A stretch of 64,000 nucleotides of DNA from Deferribacteres bacterium. Lineage in GTDB: Bacteria; Zhuqueibacterota; Zhuqueibacteria; Zhuqueibacterales; Geothermadaptataceae. Location of the stretch: contig JACKDF010000010.1 of NCBI GenBank assembly GCA_020633655.1, forward strand, positions 1-64,000. Reading direction: 5' to 3'. Of the stretch, positions 32,841 through 41,678 are shown piece by piece (position 1 is the first letter of the stretch; each line of letters begins with the position of its first letter). Under the pieces are notes generated by a model. It saw nothing but the letters and a program-made list of their open reading frames with translations, made no database searches and was not told where the DNA came from. Position numbers and translations under genes: made by a program.

Positions 32841-34253
32841 TTATTGCTGCTTCCCAAATCCTTTTTCGATTCGGTACTCTTTCATTTTTCGCCACAGCGT
32901 TGTACGGTGTATGTCAAGGATTTTGGATGCTTCCACAAGATTTCCATTCGTTGCGAGTAGAGTTCTGCGCAAATCTTCCTCTTCCTCACCTTTACTTATA
33001 TCCTCAGGTGGAGCTGGAGGTGCACCATACTGATTAGCAAGTCGTATCTCGGGAGGTAAATGCTGTGGCTCCAGTAAAGCACCAGTAGTCAGCACAAAGG
33101 CGTGCTCAATAGCATTTTGCAATTCCCTTACGTTACCTGGCCATAGATAATGTTCCAACAACTCCCTGGTTGTTGGTGCAAGCCCTACAATATTCCTGTT
33201 GTAATAACGGTTTAGGCGAGTAATAAAATGATCAGCTAATATTGCGATATCTTCCACGCGCTCCCGCAGTGGTGGTAGATTTATTTGCAATACTTTTAAT
33301 CGGTAGTATAAGTCATCACGAAATTCGTCTTTTGAGATTAACTCAACCAGATCCCTGTTTGTTGCCGAAACAATACGAACATCAACAGCTATACTTTTAG
33401 AACTACCAAGCGGTTCGATGACTCTTTCCTGAATAGCCCGTAATAGTTTAACTTGTGTTTTGAGTGGCAATGTCCCCACCTCGTCCAGAAAAAGTGTACC
33501 TCCATCCGCAACCTGAAACCTGCCAATATGGGTCGTTGCCGCACCCGTAAAAGCCCCTTTTGTATAACCAAATAGTTCACTTTCAATCAAATCCGACGGC
33601 AATGCGGAGCAATTAACTGGCACAAATGGCTTATTTTTACGATCACTAATATCGTGCAGAGCTCGGGCAAAAAGTTCCTTCCCTGTTCCGGTTTCGCCAA
33701 CAATGAGCACGGATGTGTCATAGTGTTTAATAGATTCAATCAGCGCATACAGCTTTTTCATGTTCTTTGATTTACCAATGATTTCACCATAGCGTTGCAA
33801 CTGCAGGGTTAATTTTCGTAATCGTGTTATTTCTGAAATATCATGTAAAATAAGAACAATTCCGAATTCATCCTCCAATTCATCGGCGACAGCTGTACTC
33901 ACCAAAAAACTGTTTAAATCTCCATTAGAAGCGAATCTCTCGATTGTATAATTGCGCACACCACGTTTGGATTCGAGTGTTTGTCTGACAACCTTTTGTA
34001 CACCCGGAAATCGTTCCTCCAAAAGATCCGTACTATCGTGACCAATAATTTCATCCAGTGGCATTTCCAGCATTTCAGAAATTGCTCGATTGGCAGTTGC
34101 TATTTTCATCTCCTTATCTAATATAGCTACAATCCCATCTGGCAAACTGTCAAAAACCGTTTTTAATTCATTAAACTTGCTAACATATTCTCTGAATCTC
34201 GAGTGATCCGCTTGTGCGGTTTTTTGTTTAAAGGATTCCAAACAATACTCCAT
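32841..34253 (-). CDS. Sigma-54-dependent transcriptional activator with PAS domain
   Basis: The 470-residue protein has an N-terminal PAS domain (FDSLPDGIVAILDKEMKIAT, EIIGHDSTDLLEERFPG). The AAA+ domain has Walker A IVGETGTGKELFARAL (about 183-195), the sigma-54 contact loop KGAFTGA (about 231), Walker B GGTLFLDEVGTLPL and the arginine-finger region LYYRLKVLQINLPPLRER. A Fis-type HTH (LVEASKILDIHRTTLWRKMK) ends it. It opens promoters bound by sigma-54 polymerase in response to a PAS signal. No partner kinase is next to it, and there is no receiver domain. Its target is not evident. Confidence 0.92.
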   Translation of the reverse strand: MEYCLESFKQKTAQADHSRFREYVSKFNELKTVFDSLPDGIVAILDKEMKIATANRAISEMLEMPLDEIIGHDSTDLLEERFPGVQKVVRQTLESKRGVRNYTIERFASNGDLNSFLVSTAVADELEDEFGIVLILHDISEITRLRKLTLQLQRYGEIIGKSKNMKKLYALIESIKHYDTSVLIVGETGTGKELFARALHDISDRKNKPFVPVNCSALPSDLIESELFGYTKGAFTGAATTHIGRFQVADGGTLFLDEVGTLPLKTQVKLLRAIQERVIEPLGSSKSIAVDVRIVSATNRDLVELISKDEFRDDLYYRLKVLQINLPPLRERVEDIAILADHFITRLNRYYNRNIVGLAPTTRELLEHYLWPGNVRELQNAIEHAFVLTTGALLEPQHLPPEIRLANQYGAPPAPPEDISKGEEEEDLRRTLLATNGNLVEASKILDIHRTTLWRKMKEYRIEKGFGKQQ

Positions 34254-34278
34254 TATTTTTCATAAATAAAATCTCAGT

Positions 34279-35274
34279 TCAGGCATGTGACTCATCTAAC
34301 GGCGAGGCCAAACGAGCTGTATCCAAACGGTTGCCACGAATGGATGCCAAAACACCAACAGCCAAAATACCACCTATGATCGCAAGGGAAACCCAGGCCG
34401 GTATTGGAAATTTATGCGAAATCAGCATTTTTACGCCGACGTACGCCAAAATAAACACCAGGCTCATTTTTAAATAACGGAATTTTTCCATCATGGCAGC
34501 AAGGGCAAAATAGAGGGAGCGTAATCCAAGAATGGCAAAAACATTGGAGGTGAATATGATAAATGGATCCAAAGTTACGGCAAAAATAGCCGGGATTGAA
34601 TCGACGGCAAAGAGCACATCACTGCTTTCCACAACCACCAGCGCAATGAAAAGCGGTGTTGCTGCTCTTCGCCCGTTTTTCATTGTAAAAAAATTTTGAC
34701 CATCAAATTCGCTACTAACCGGATACAAACGCCGCACCAATTTGACTATGGGATTTTTATCCGGCTCAAGATTGTCGTGGCGTGCGATGAGCATTTTTAC
34801 CGCCGTGAGAATCAGAAAAACACCAAAAACGTAAATCATCCACGAAAATCGTTGAATCAGAGCGGCTCCGGCGGCGATCATAATACCGCGCAGTACAAGC
34901 GCACCAAGAATTCCCCAAAACAACACCCGATGCTGATAAATTGCAGGCACTTTGAAGTAGGCGAATATTAATGCAATAACGAAAATATTATCCAGGCTCA
35001 AGGACTTCTCAATAACATAACCTGTAAAAAACTGCAATGCAGCGACGCGTCCGTTGAGCCGGTGCCCCACTTCTGTCCCTATTCCCAGCCAATGATTCTC
35101 GTACATAGCATAGAGCAGGGCATTAAAAAGTAGAGCGAGTACAATCCAGAATGCCGACCACATCATCGCTTCGCGAATTTTTATAACATGAATTTTCCGG
35201 TGAAAGACACCGAGATCAAGCGCCAGCATGAATAACACAAAAAGCAAAAAGCCAATCCATAACCAGATTGTCAT
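34279..35274 (-). CDS. TerC family integral membrane protein
   Basis: The 331-residue protein has about nine membrane helices and the family blocks LALDLGVFHRKIHVIKIREA, FFTGYVIEKSLSLDNIFVIA, VVESSDVLFAVDSIPAIFAV and LRSLYFALAAMMEKFRYL. The acidic residues within the helices (ALDLG, EKSLSLDN, VDSIPA) are conserved in TerC/Alx, proteins connected with tellurite resistance, Mn2+ export and metal loading of secreted enzymes. GGAGGAAAT precedes the ATG. It is probably monocistronic. Confidence 0.92.
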   Translation of the reverse strand: MTIWLWIGFLLFVLFMLALDLGVFHRKIHVIKIREAMMWSAFWIVLALLFNALLYAMYENHWLGIGTEVGHRLNGRVAALQFFTGYVIEKSLSLDNIFVIALIFAYFKVPAIYQHRVLFWGILGALVLRGIMIAAGAALIQRFSWMIYVFGVFLILTAVKMLIARHDNLEPDKNPIVKLVRRLYPVSSEFDGQNFFTMKNGRRAATPLFIALVVVESSDVLFAVDSIPAIFAVTLDPFIIFTSNVFAILGLRSLYFALAAMMEKFRYLKMSLVFILAYVGVKMLISHKFPIPAWVSLAIIGGILAVGVLASIRGNRLDTARLASPLDESHA

Positions 35275-35292
35275 TGTAAATTTCCTCCGAAC

Positions 35293-35361
35293 AAGTGCGA
35301 TGCACTTATGAACTTCTTTTTAATCGTATCTGCTTAACTTATGAGTTCCCCTTGCAAAGGG
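35293..35361. repeat. GTGCGAYGCAC / CCCTTGCRAAGGG repeat, copy 2
   Basis: AAGTGCGATGCACTT (35293-35307) is followed by CCCTTGCAAAGGG (35349-35361). This is the same motif pair and order as near 19.5 kb, with a slightly shorter spacer. It sits in the 200-nt gap between the TerC and MscS genes. Confidence 0.5.
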
Positions 35362-35474
35362 TACCGTTTATTTTAAATGCGAAAAGTGAATCGGATTTCT
35401 TAATTAAAATTGATTTCTTATCACCCGTCGCCAGGGTAATCAACGGCCTCATTTTTACCGTAACTGCTCTCTTC

Positions 35475-36434
35475 CTAGGCGCTTGAGCCAGAATTTCCTG
35501 GATTTTGCTGTGGATGGATTTTCGCTCTGGCGCCTTCCTTTCCCTCAAAAACATTATTGTAAAATCGTTGTGTCGGGTAGGCAAAATCGATGCTGTCCCA
35601 TTTTGCAAACTCTCGCAGGATATCCTCCCAGATGCTCTGTGCACAACCGCGGCGATTTCGTGGATCGATTAAATAACGCATCGTCAAAAGCACGCCGCTG
35701 TCTTGCACGGAAGTATACACAGTTGGCGTTAAGGTTTTATAAAAAATCATGTACCGTTTACTGGCTTCTTTCAGGCGTTTTTCTGCGGCGCCGGAGAGGT
35801 GTGCCGCATGACGGGTTGCTATGTCCTGCAAAATAGCTTTCCCCTTCTCCCAATCGCTTTCAAAGGTGAGCAGAACCGGGATTTCATCCCAAATGAACTG
35901 AAATCCCTGACCGTAATTGGCAATGGAATCCGTAAGGACCAAACTGTTCGGCAGGTGAATAATACGGCCTGTGCTTTGGTCGGCATCCACCCAATTACCG
36001 ATTTCCATCATCGTAAACTTAAAAATGCGAACATCGATTACATCACCGGAATAATTTCCTATCTGAATACGGTCGCCGACGGAAAACGGCCTTCGCCAGA
36101 GAATAAATCCCCAGCCGGCAAAACTTTTTACAATATCCTGCAGCGCTATCGCCAAACCCGCTGTCACTAATCCTAAAAATGTCGCCAGGGACTGGAAGCC
36201 AGCTAACCAAATTCGGCCAACGAGCAATATCCCCAGTGGCACAATGATATACGTCGAGGTTTTTTGCCAGCGATAACGGAGTTGCACAGCCTCCGTTTTT
36301 TGCCAGACGATGCGGATTATAATTTTGCGAATGAGCCACAAAACCAGAATAGTTATAACTGAAGCCAGTAAATCGGATTGCAGTGCAGGATTAATTCCTG
36401 TTACCTGATAAAGCCATTGCGATAGAGATGACAT
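35475..36434 (-). CDS. MscS-family mechanosensitive channel
   Basis: The 319-residue protein has three N-terminal membrane helices; the third, pore-lining one is AGLAIALQDIVKSFAGWGFI. The MscS beta domain follows with RRPFSVGDRIQIGNYSGDVI, DVRIFKFTMMEIGN and HLPNSLVL, then the alpha/beta C-terminal domain (ENYGQGF-like NYGQGFQFIWDEIPVLLTFE). It releases solutes on hypo-osmotic shock from the inner membrane. The C-terminal tail beyond the domain is basic and low complexity. No operon partner is seen. Confidence 0.9.
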   Translation of the reverse strand: MSSLSQWLYQVTGINPALQSDLLASVITILVLWLIRKIIIRIVWQKTEAVQLRYRWQKTSTYIIVPLGILLVGRIWLAGFQSLATFLGLVTAGLAIALQDIVKSFAGWGFILWRRPFSVGDRIQIGNYSGDVIDVRIFKFTMMEIGNWVDADQSTGRIIHLPNSLVLTDSIANYGQGFQFIWDEIPVLLTFESDWEKGKAILQDIATRHAAHLSGAAEKRLKEASKRYMIFYKTLTPTVYTSVQDSGVLLTMRYLIDPRNRRGCAQSIWEDILREFAKWDSIDFAYPTQRFYNNVFEGKEGARAKIHPQQNPGNSGSSA

Positions 36435-36647
36435 ATAATTTTATCCAAAATAATTCTACAGTTCTAATTATTATGCGAATACGTTTGGAAATATGCAAAG
36501 GATATTGTAGAAATTTCAGTATTTTATGCATAATTTAAACATAGGATTTAATACAAACAGGCTTTTGCTTTCGACAGAAAAATTGATTATAATAGAAAGC
36601 TTTATTCAAAAAGATTTTTTTGCAAAAAACTATGGAATGGAGGAAGC

Positions 36648-37040
36648 ATGAAGAAAACAATCCTGGCTATCGTCGCGGTATTTGTCAGTTGGCAAGCGTT
36701 GGATTTTATAATCCACAGTATTATCCTTATGCCGACCTATGCTGAAACAGCAACTCTTTGGCGGCCGGAAGGAGAAATGATGATGGGACTGATGATGGTT
36801 GTATCTCTCGTATCTGCCGCGTGTTTTGTTCTCGTCTACGATTGGTTCTTTAAAGAAAAAAATATGATGGTTGGTTTGAAATATGGTGTAGTTTTCGGAA
36901 TTGGCGCGGGAATTTCCATGGGATATGGGACTTACAGCGTTCAACCAATCATGTATTTCACGGCCCTTGGCTGGTTTTTAGGAACGCTCGTTGAAGCAGC
37001 CGTCGCGGGATTGATCACCGGCTTGATTATCAAGGATTAA
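36648..37040 (+). CDS. Small four-helix membrane protein, unknown function
   Basis: The 130-residue protein has four predicted membrane helices (about 3-28, 48-64, 74-98 and 104-127) joined by short loops, with WRPEGEMMMGLMMVVSLVSA in the second. I do not recognise a family with certainty; it resembles small DUF-type membrane proteins of FCB bacteria. GGAGGAAGC directly precedes the ATG, so the start is good. A MITE-like element follows 15 nt after its stop. Confidence 0.65.
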   Translation: MKKTILAIVAVFVSWQALDFIIHSIILMPTYAETATLWRPEGEMMMGLMMVVSLVSAACFVLVYDWFFKEKNMMVGLKYGVVFGIGAGISMGYGTYSVQPIMYFTALGWFLGTLVEAAVAGLITGLIIKD

Positions 37041-37054
37041 AATACTCTATGGTC

Positions 37055-37183
37055 GGGGCATTTTCAAAACACAATATTTTTGGCCCAAACATCTATTTTT
37101 ATAGAACGAAAGCGTCCTCGCTGAGCGTGACGAACGTTCCACTCGGCGAAACGCCTTCGTTCTATTTATGTTTTGACACAGCC
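37055..37183. mobile_element. MITE-like element, copy B
   Basis: About 129 bp, closely matching copy A near 22.5 kb: shared blocks include CAAAACACAATATTTT, CGTCCTCGCTGAGCGTGACG and TCTATTTATGTTTTGACACA. ATAGAACGAAAGCGT (37101-37115) pairs with ACGCCTTCGTTCTAT (37151-37165), so the core folds into a strong hairpin. The left terminal repeat is degraded, the right one (TGTTTTGACACAGCC) intact. Confidence 0.7.
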
Positions 37184-37372
37184 TAGAAATCCGCTTCACG
37201 AACAGTTTGTGCTATGATTACCATTTTTTGACTTTCTTCGTGTTGCAACAATAGCGGCTATTTTTTATAAATTAAAGTGTTTCATTTTCAAAAAAACGAT
37301 GCGATCCCGTACGCGCGTTGGGATTATCGGCTGGTAAAAGCGTTAAACGATCAAAATTTTGGAGTAACAAGT

Positions 37373-37882
37373 ATGTGGAAAAAAGGATGGTTTCTCATCA
37401 TGCTGCTCGCATTTGTGCTGGGGAGTACCGGATGCGATAAAATTAAAAGCACGATAAAAAAAGGAAAAAATTATTTCGTCAGCAAGGAAGATGAAAAATC
37501 TTCTTCCAACAACGCCAAAGAAAAACCTGTCGGTGACACGAAGCCGGGAGAAAAGAGCAGCAGACCAATTCCGGAGGATGGACAGGAAGGTAGCGCCAGT
37601 TATAGCGATAACACCTACTACCGCAACGAGCCTGTAACTTATTACGATCCGCAAAAAGGCCAATATGCCCTGATGATCCGCAAGTTCAAACTTCGGGAAG
37701 AATGTGAAGATTTTTCCCGCATTTTACGACGCGAAAGAATCAATAATTACATCGCTTTTGATCCGGAAAGCAAAAAATATATGGTGTTAACCGGAAAATA
37801 TGTGAGTCGCTCCCAGGCAGAAAAACAAATCAGTAGTTTCGCTAAAATGGGATACGAAGTCGAAGTGTATGCAGCGAAATAA
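37373..37882 (+). CDS. SPOR-domain lipoprotein
   Basis: The 169-residue protein starts with a lipoprotein signal (MWKKGWFLIMLLAFVLGSTG, lipobox Cys next). A charged linker follows, then a C-terminal SPOR fold (GQYALMIRKFKLREECEDFS, RILRRERINNYIAFDPESKK, YVSRSQAEKQISSFAKMGYE). SPOR domains bind denuded glycan strands at division sites. The open frame extends 96 nt upstream, but ATG 37373 has GGAG 9 nt before it and an ideal signal peptide. It is 45 nt upstream of dut and may be cotranscribed. Confidence 0.82.
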   Translation: MWKKGWFLIMLLAFVLGSTGCDKIKSTIKKGKNYFVSKEDEKSSSNNAKEKPVGDTKPGEKSSRPIPEDGQEGSASYSDNTYYRNEPVTYYDPQKGQYALMIRKFKLREECEDFSRILRRERINNYIAFDPESKKYMVLTGKYVSRSQAEKQISSFAKMGYEVEVYAAK

Positions 37883-37927
37883 TGTAATTTACACAAGTAC
37901 ACCTTCAATCTAATTTCGAATGAGTCA

Positions 37928-38383
37928 ATGAAAAACAAAATTCTTATAAAAAAATTGCCCGGAAACGATGATATTCCTCTACCTAAATACATGAGTGATT
38001 CTGCCGCCGGCATGGATTTGCATGCAGCCAATCAAGAGCCGATTGTACTCAAACCCGGCGACCGCCGGCTGGTACCGACTGGCCTCGCCATTGCCCTTCC
38101 CATGGGACTCGAAGCACAGATTCGACCACGTAGCGGGCTGGCGCTTAAGCATGGCATCTCCCTCGTGAACACGCCGGGCACCATCGATCCCGATTACCGG
38201 GGTGAAATTGGCGTCATCCTGATTAATCTCGGACAGGAGGATTTCCCCATCAAACGTGGTGACCGTATCGCACAAATGGTTATTAACGCCTATGTGCATG
38301 TGGATTTCGACGTTGTTACCGAACTCCCCGCAAGCGAACGCGGTGCTGGTGGTTTTGGCAGCACCGGAATAAAATCCCATTAA
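37928..38383 (+). CDS. dut: dUTP diphosphatase
   Basis: The trimeric enzyme hydrolyses dUTP to dUMP and keeps uracil out of DNA. The 151 residues hold all five Dut motifs: SDSAAGMDLHAA-like MSDSAAGMDLHAANQE, RPRSGLALKHGI, NTPGTIDPDYRGEIGVILIN, RGDRIAQMVI and the C-terminal GAGGFGSTG arm that closes the active site. Length is normal. Confidence 0.97.
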   Translation: MKNKILIKKLPGNDDIPLPKYMSDSAAGMDLHAANQEPIVLKPGDRRLVPTGLAIALPMGLEAQIRPRSGLALKHGISLVNTPGTIDPDYRGEIGVILINLGQEDFPIKRGDRIAQMVINAYVHVDFDVVTELPASERGAGGFGSTGIKSH

Positions 38384-38390
38384 ATTTCCC

Positions 38391-38476
38391 ACCTGCTTTA
38401 TTCATACAACACTCCCGGTTAGTGATCGGCAGGGGACATCCCCTGCCCAATCTTGAGGTTTATGAATAAAGCAGGT
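38391..38476. repeat. Palindromic element after dut
   Basis: ACCTGCTTTATTCATA (38391-38406) and TATGAATAAAGCAGGT (38461-38476) are a perfect 16-bp inverted repeat. Within it GGCAGGGGA-CA-TCCCCTGCC (38428-38447) is a second perfect hairpin. It could end dut transcription, though no U-tract follows; the nested shape is more like a mobile hairpin element. The remaining 250 nt to the TetR gene show nothing else. Confidence 0.55.
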
Positions 38477-38730
38477 TAATGGCACCATTTTTTTTCAAAC
38501 CAAAAACCGAATTTATCAAAGTTCGGCTTCATACAATCCATTCCCCAGGTTCAATTGTCTTTCTTTCTGCCACGAATAGGCAAGCTACAATCTTAATAAG
38601 AATAGGAATTCGTAGCCTGAACCCTTGTGGCCTGCCCTCAGCTTTCGAAAAAAATTATTGCATTTAAAAATCAACTTTTTATTTTAATTTCTAAATTTAA
38701 TCAAATAGTTAAATTTTAAAGTTCAATCTA

Positions 38731-39342
38731 ATGGCCAAAAAAAATATTGAAGAAACCATCATCAATGCCGCTGCAAAAATATTCCTGGAAAAGGGAATGG
38801 ATGGAGCACGCATGCAGGAAATCGCAAAAGCCGCCGGAATCAATCAGGCAGGACTACACTATTATTTCCGCAGCAAAGAACGTCTCTTCAATACCGTAAT
38901 GAAAAAGCGTGTGCGCGCCTTCTTTCGTTCCTTCGCAGAAACGCTTCCCCAGGCCGACGATTTTGAAACATTCCTTAAGAGCTTTATCGAGAACTACCTT
39001 GATCATATAAACAAGCATGTGTTGTTTATGCGCTTTGTCATCTGGGAAGTTCAGCGCGGTGCACCAATTATGAGCGAAGCGATGAAAGAAGCCGTCGATG
39101 GCGGTGACCTGCCATTAAATATGTTTCTGGAAAAAATTAAAATAGCACAGGAAGCCGGAATTGTCCGTGTCGTTGATCCCACACAATTCATGATAACGAC
39201 GGTTAGCGCATGCATATTTCCATTCATCGCCCGCCCGGTACTGGAAAACGTGTTCCAATTTTCTGTTACCGGAAATGAATTTCTCCGCATGCGCAAAGAG
39301 GAAATTTATCGTGTGCTTTGGAATGGCATTAAAAAACAATGA
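38731..39342 (+). CDS. TetR-family transcriptional regulator
   Basis: The 203-residue repressor has the TetR HTH at its N terminus: EETIINAAAKIFLEKGMDGA, RMQEIAKAAGINQAGLHYYF and RSKERLFNTVM. A helical ligand-binding domain follows. It is the first gene of an export operon (TolC, HlyD, ATPases, permeases) and by analogy with E. coli CecR upstream of ybhGFSR probably represses it. It ends 19 nt before the TolC start. Confidence 0.93.
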   Translation: MAKKNIEETIINAAAKIFLEKGMDGARMQEIAKAAGINQAGLHYYFRSKERLFNTVMKKRVRAFFRSFAETLPQADDFETFLKSFIENYLDHINKHVLFMRFVIWEVQRGAPIMSEAMKEAVDGGDLPLNMFLEKIKIAQEAGIVRVVDPTQFMITTVSACIFPFIARPVLENVFQFSVTGNEFLRMRKEEIYRVLWNGIKKQ

Positions 39343-39361
39343 ACAGAACCAAGGTGAACTA

Positions 39362-40681
39362 ATGAAAAAAACAGTTTTCTTGTTACTTTTCGTGCCTGTG
39401 TTTTTATTCGGGCAGACCACGAAAATCACACTGGAAGAGGCCTTAAAAATCGTGCAGCAGAACAATCGTACGCTGCAGCAGGCGCGGTTGTCTCTTGCTC
39501 AATCGGAAAAAGAAATCAAAATTCAGCGCAGTAATTATCTTCCCAGCGTCCAGTTTGGTCATAAGACCTCCTATGTTTCCGAAATCGCTCAAATATCCCT
39601 CCCATTTTCGCTACCCGGTATCGGCACACCGCAAATTGAAGCCGGAGTTAAAGACCAGTTCGATTACAATATTTCGCTGACGCAGCCTCTGTTTACCGGA
39701 TTTCGCACAAAAAACCTGGTGAAATCTGCCATAGCACAAAAAGAATTGCAGAGTGCGTCGTTACAGGCTGTGCAGAACAAACTTTTCTTACAAACCGGTC
39801 AGCTCTACTATGGTATACAATTGCTCGGTTTACAACGCGATATCCTGCAAAAAGGCGTGGAGCGCACGGAAGCTCATTTGCAGATCTTGCGCAATATGCT
39901 GCAGGCCAAACAAATCGCAGCCTACGATACTCTCGAAGCCGCCAGCCGCAAATTGCAAATGCAGACTCAACAGCAAAATCTCATGAGAATGGAACAAATT
40001 CAGCTTTCAAAATTTGAGCTGATTTTAAATGCCTCTGCACCAATTAATTTGCAAAAAATAACAACCGAAACAGCCGCGTTCACCGCTCCGGAAAGCAGAG
40101 ACGATTTCCTGCGTGCGGCATTGGAAAATAGACCGGAACTGGAGCAACTTAGAAAGTCGATTACAGCAGGAAACTACGGAGTAAAAGCCATTGAAAGTGT
40201 CTATTGGCCACAAGTTTTTGCGGCGGCGGCGTATCATTATGCCCGACCCGGCGTTAATTTTTTCCAAAATGAGTGGATGGATTATTATACCCTCGGCTTA
40301 CAATTGCAATGGACACTGTGGAATGGAGGGCGAGAGCGTAAAAAAGCAGAAAAAACCCGGCTCGATATAGAAAAAGTACAATTACAATTTACCGACACCG
40401 AAAAAGCCATTCGGCAGCAAGTCGAAGAGGCAATGCTGCAATTACAAAACGCACAGGAGCAAATTGCATTACAACAACAATTGGTTGCGCAGGCTCAGGA
40501 ACGAGCACGGGTCGTCAGTGAGCTTTATTCACAGAGTCAAGTCGGTTCACTGGAAGTAGATGATGCTGAAATGGCGTTAACGCAGGCCGAACTTCAATTG
40601 CAGTCTGCAAAAATTGAGTGGTTTGTACAGTCTCTGAACATGGATTATGTCACCGGCATGATTGGTCAGAATATCAAATAA
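39362..40681 (+). CDS. TolC-family outer-membrane efflux protein
   Basis: The 439-residue protein has a signal peptide (MKKTVFLLLFVPVFLFGQ). Two homologous coiled-coil/beta halves follow: ITLEEALKIVQQNNRTLQQA and FDYNISLTQPLFTGFRTKNL in the first, MDYYTLGLQLQWTLWNGGRE and SQVGSLEVDDAEMALTQAEL in the second. It forms the trimeric outer-membrane channel of the efflux system. I start at ATG 39362 (AAGGTG 6 nt upstream, signal peptide) rather than at an earlier in-frame ATG inside the TetR gene. HlyD follows after 11 nt. Confidence 0.9.
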   Translation: MKKTVFLLLFVPVFLFGQTTKITLEEALKIVQQNNRTLQQARLSLAQSEKEIKIQRSNYLPSVQFGHKTSYVSEIAQISLPFSLPGIGTPQIEAGVKDQFDYNISLTQPLFTGFRTKNLVKSAIAQKELQSASLQAVQNKLFLQTGQLYYGIQLLGLQRDILQKGVERTEAHLQILRNMLQAKQIAAYDTLEAASRKLQMQTQQQNLMRMEQIQLSKFELILNASAPINLQKITTETAAFTAPESRDDFLRAALENRPELEQLRKSITAGNYGVKAIESVYWPQVFAAAAYHYARPGVNFFQNEWMDYYTLGLQLQWTLWNGGRERKKAEKTRLDIEKVQLQFTDTEKAIRQQVEEAMLQLQNAQEQIALQQQLVAQAQERARVVSELYSQSQVGSLEVDDAEMALTQAELQLQSAKIEWFVQSLNMDYVTGMIGQNIK

Positions 40682-40692
40682 GGAATAAAAAT

Positions 40693-41565
40693 ATGAAAAA
40701 ATGGATCGTGTCAATTTTGGTCGTTTTGTTCTTCTCCTGCTCAAACGGCGATAATGGAAAGATGTATACGGGAATTATTGAAGGGACTGCAATTAAAATT
40801 CCTTCTTTGATCGGCGGAAAAATCGTGCAAATGGCAGTACAAGTTGGCGATCAGATCGAAGAAGGTTCTGCCATTGCGCAAATCGATTCTGTTGAATTGG
40901 GACTGCAATTTCAACAGGCTAATGCTCAATTACTCGAACTTGCAGCACAACGTGCCATTGCACACTCCAATCTGCAGCGCGCGGAAACAGATTTGAAATA
41001 TGCCGCGGAACGTCGTGAGCGTGTCTCCCGGCTTGTGGCCCAAAACTCGGCACCTCAGCAAAATCTCGATGATGTGGAAAATGTGGTCAAGAAAGCCAAA
41101 ACAGGGCGCGACATGGCAGCACAGCAGCTGACTGCCCTGCAGGCAAAACAAGCGCAAATCGATGCGCAGTTACAGCTTTTACGGAAGAAGCTTTCCGATA
41201 CGACAGTGCTGAGTCCTGTATCCGGTTTTATTTCGAGTAAATATTTTGAAAACGGTGAAGCCGTCATGCCACTGGCACCCCTCGTTGAAGTTGTGCATCT
41301 GAGCACGGTCAAAGTAAAAATTTACATCTCTGCGCAAATGCTCCCGGTTGTAAAATTGAACCAGGCAGTCGCAATCCGGGCAGATGGACTCACAGGGGAC
41401 ATGCAAGGCCGTATCAGCTGGATCAGCCCGAAATCCGAATTCAGCCCAAAGTCTATTCTGACGCCAGAAACACGGGCATCATTGGTCTATGCAGTGGAAA
41501 TTGAGATTGATAACCCTGACGCAGTACTCAAACACGGTATGCCCGTAGAAGTGGTTTTGGAGTAA
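40693..41565 (+). CDS. HlyD/YbhG-type periplasmic adaptor
   Basis: The 290-residue membrane-fusion protein starts with a lipoprotein-like signal (MKKWIVSILVVLFFSCSNGD). It has the biotinyl-lipoyl halves (IKIPSLIGGKIVQMAVQVGD, TTVLSPVSGFISSKYFENGE), a coiled-coil hairpin between them (about 70-165) and a beta-barrel domain (VKVKIYISAQMLPVVKLNQA). It bridges the inner-membrane ABC exporter and TolC. The start has AAGGA upstream. In the ybhG-F-S-R arrangement the ATPase should follow at once; here a GxxExxY gene and repeats intervene. Confidence 0.9.
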   Translation: MKKWIVSILVVLFFSCSNGDNGKMYTGIIEGTAIKIPSLIGGKIVQMAVQVGDQIEEGSAIAQIDSVELGLQFQQANAQLLELAAQRAIAHSNLQRAETDLKYAAERRERVSRLVAQNSAPQQNLDDVENVVKKAKTGRDMAAQQLTALQAKQAQIDAQLQLLRKKLSDTTVLSPVSGFISSKYFENGEAVMPLAPLVEVVHLSTVKVKIYISAQMLPVVKLNQAVAIRADGLTGDMQGRISWISPKSEFSPKSILTPETRASLVYAVEIEIDNPDAVLKHGMPVEVVLE

Positions 41566-41590
41566 CCTCAAAAAATCAAGTAAAAATCCC

Positions 41591-41652
41591 TTTCGCGTAA
41601 TTCGCGTGTTTAGTGGTTAAAGCAAACCACTAAACACGCGAATTACGCGAAA
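41591..41652. repeat. Perfect 28-bp hairpin (repeat copies 1 and 2)
   Basis: The 28-nt arms at 41591-41618 and 41625-41652 are perfectly complementary, with a 6-nt loop AAAGCA; each arm begins or ends with TTTCGCGTAATTCGCG or its complement. A third copy of the arm, with one mismatch, lies at 42125-42152, beyond the GxxExxY gene. The hairpin lacks a U-tract on the plus strand, so termination is not its obvious role. Confidence 0.75.
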
Positions 41653-41678
41653 AAAACAAAATTACTGGGAGGGGAATG

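Noticed and set aside
38479..38667. Plus-strand gene between dut and the TetR gene
   Set aside because: Its start lies at the edge of the hairpin element and the translation has no family features.
41591..41652. CRISPR-like repeats around the GxxExxY gene
   Set aside because: Only three copies, one inverted, with no regular spacers and no cas genes.
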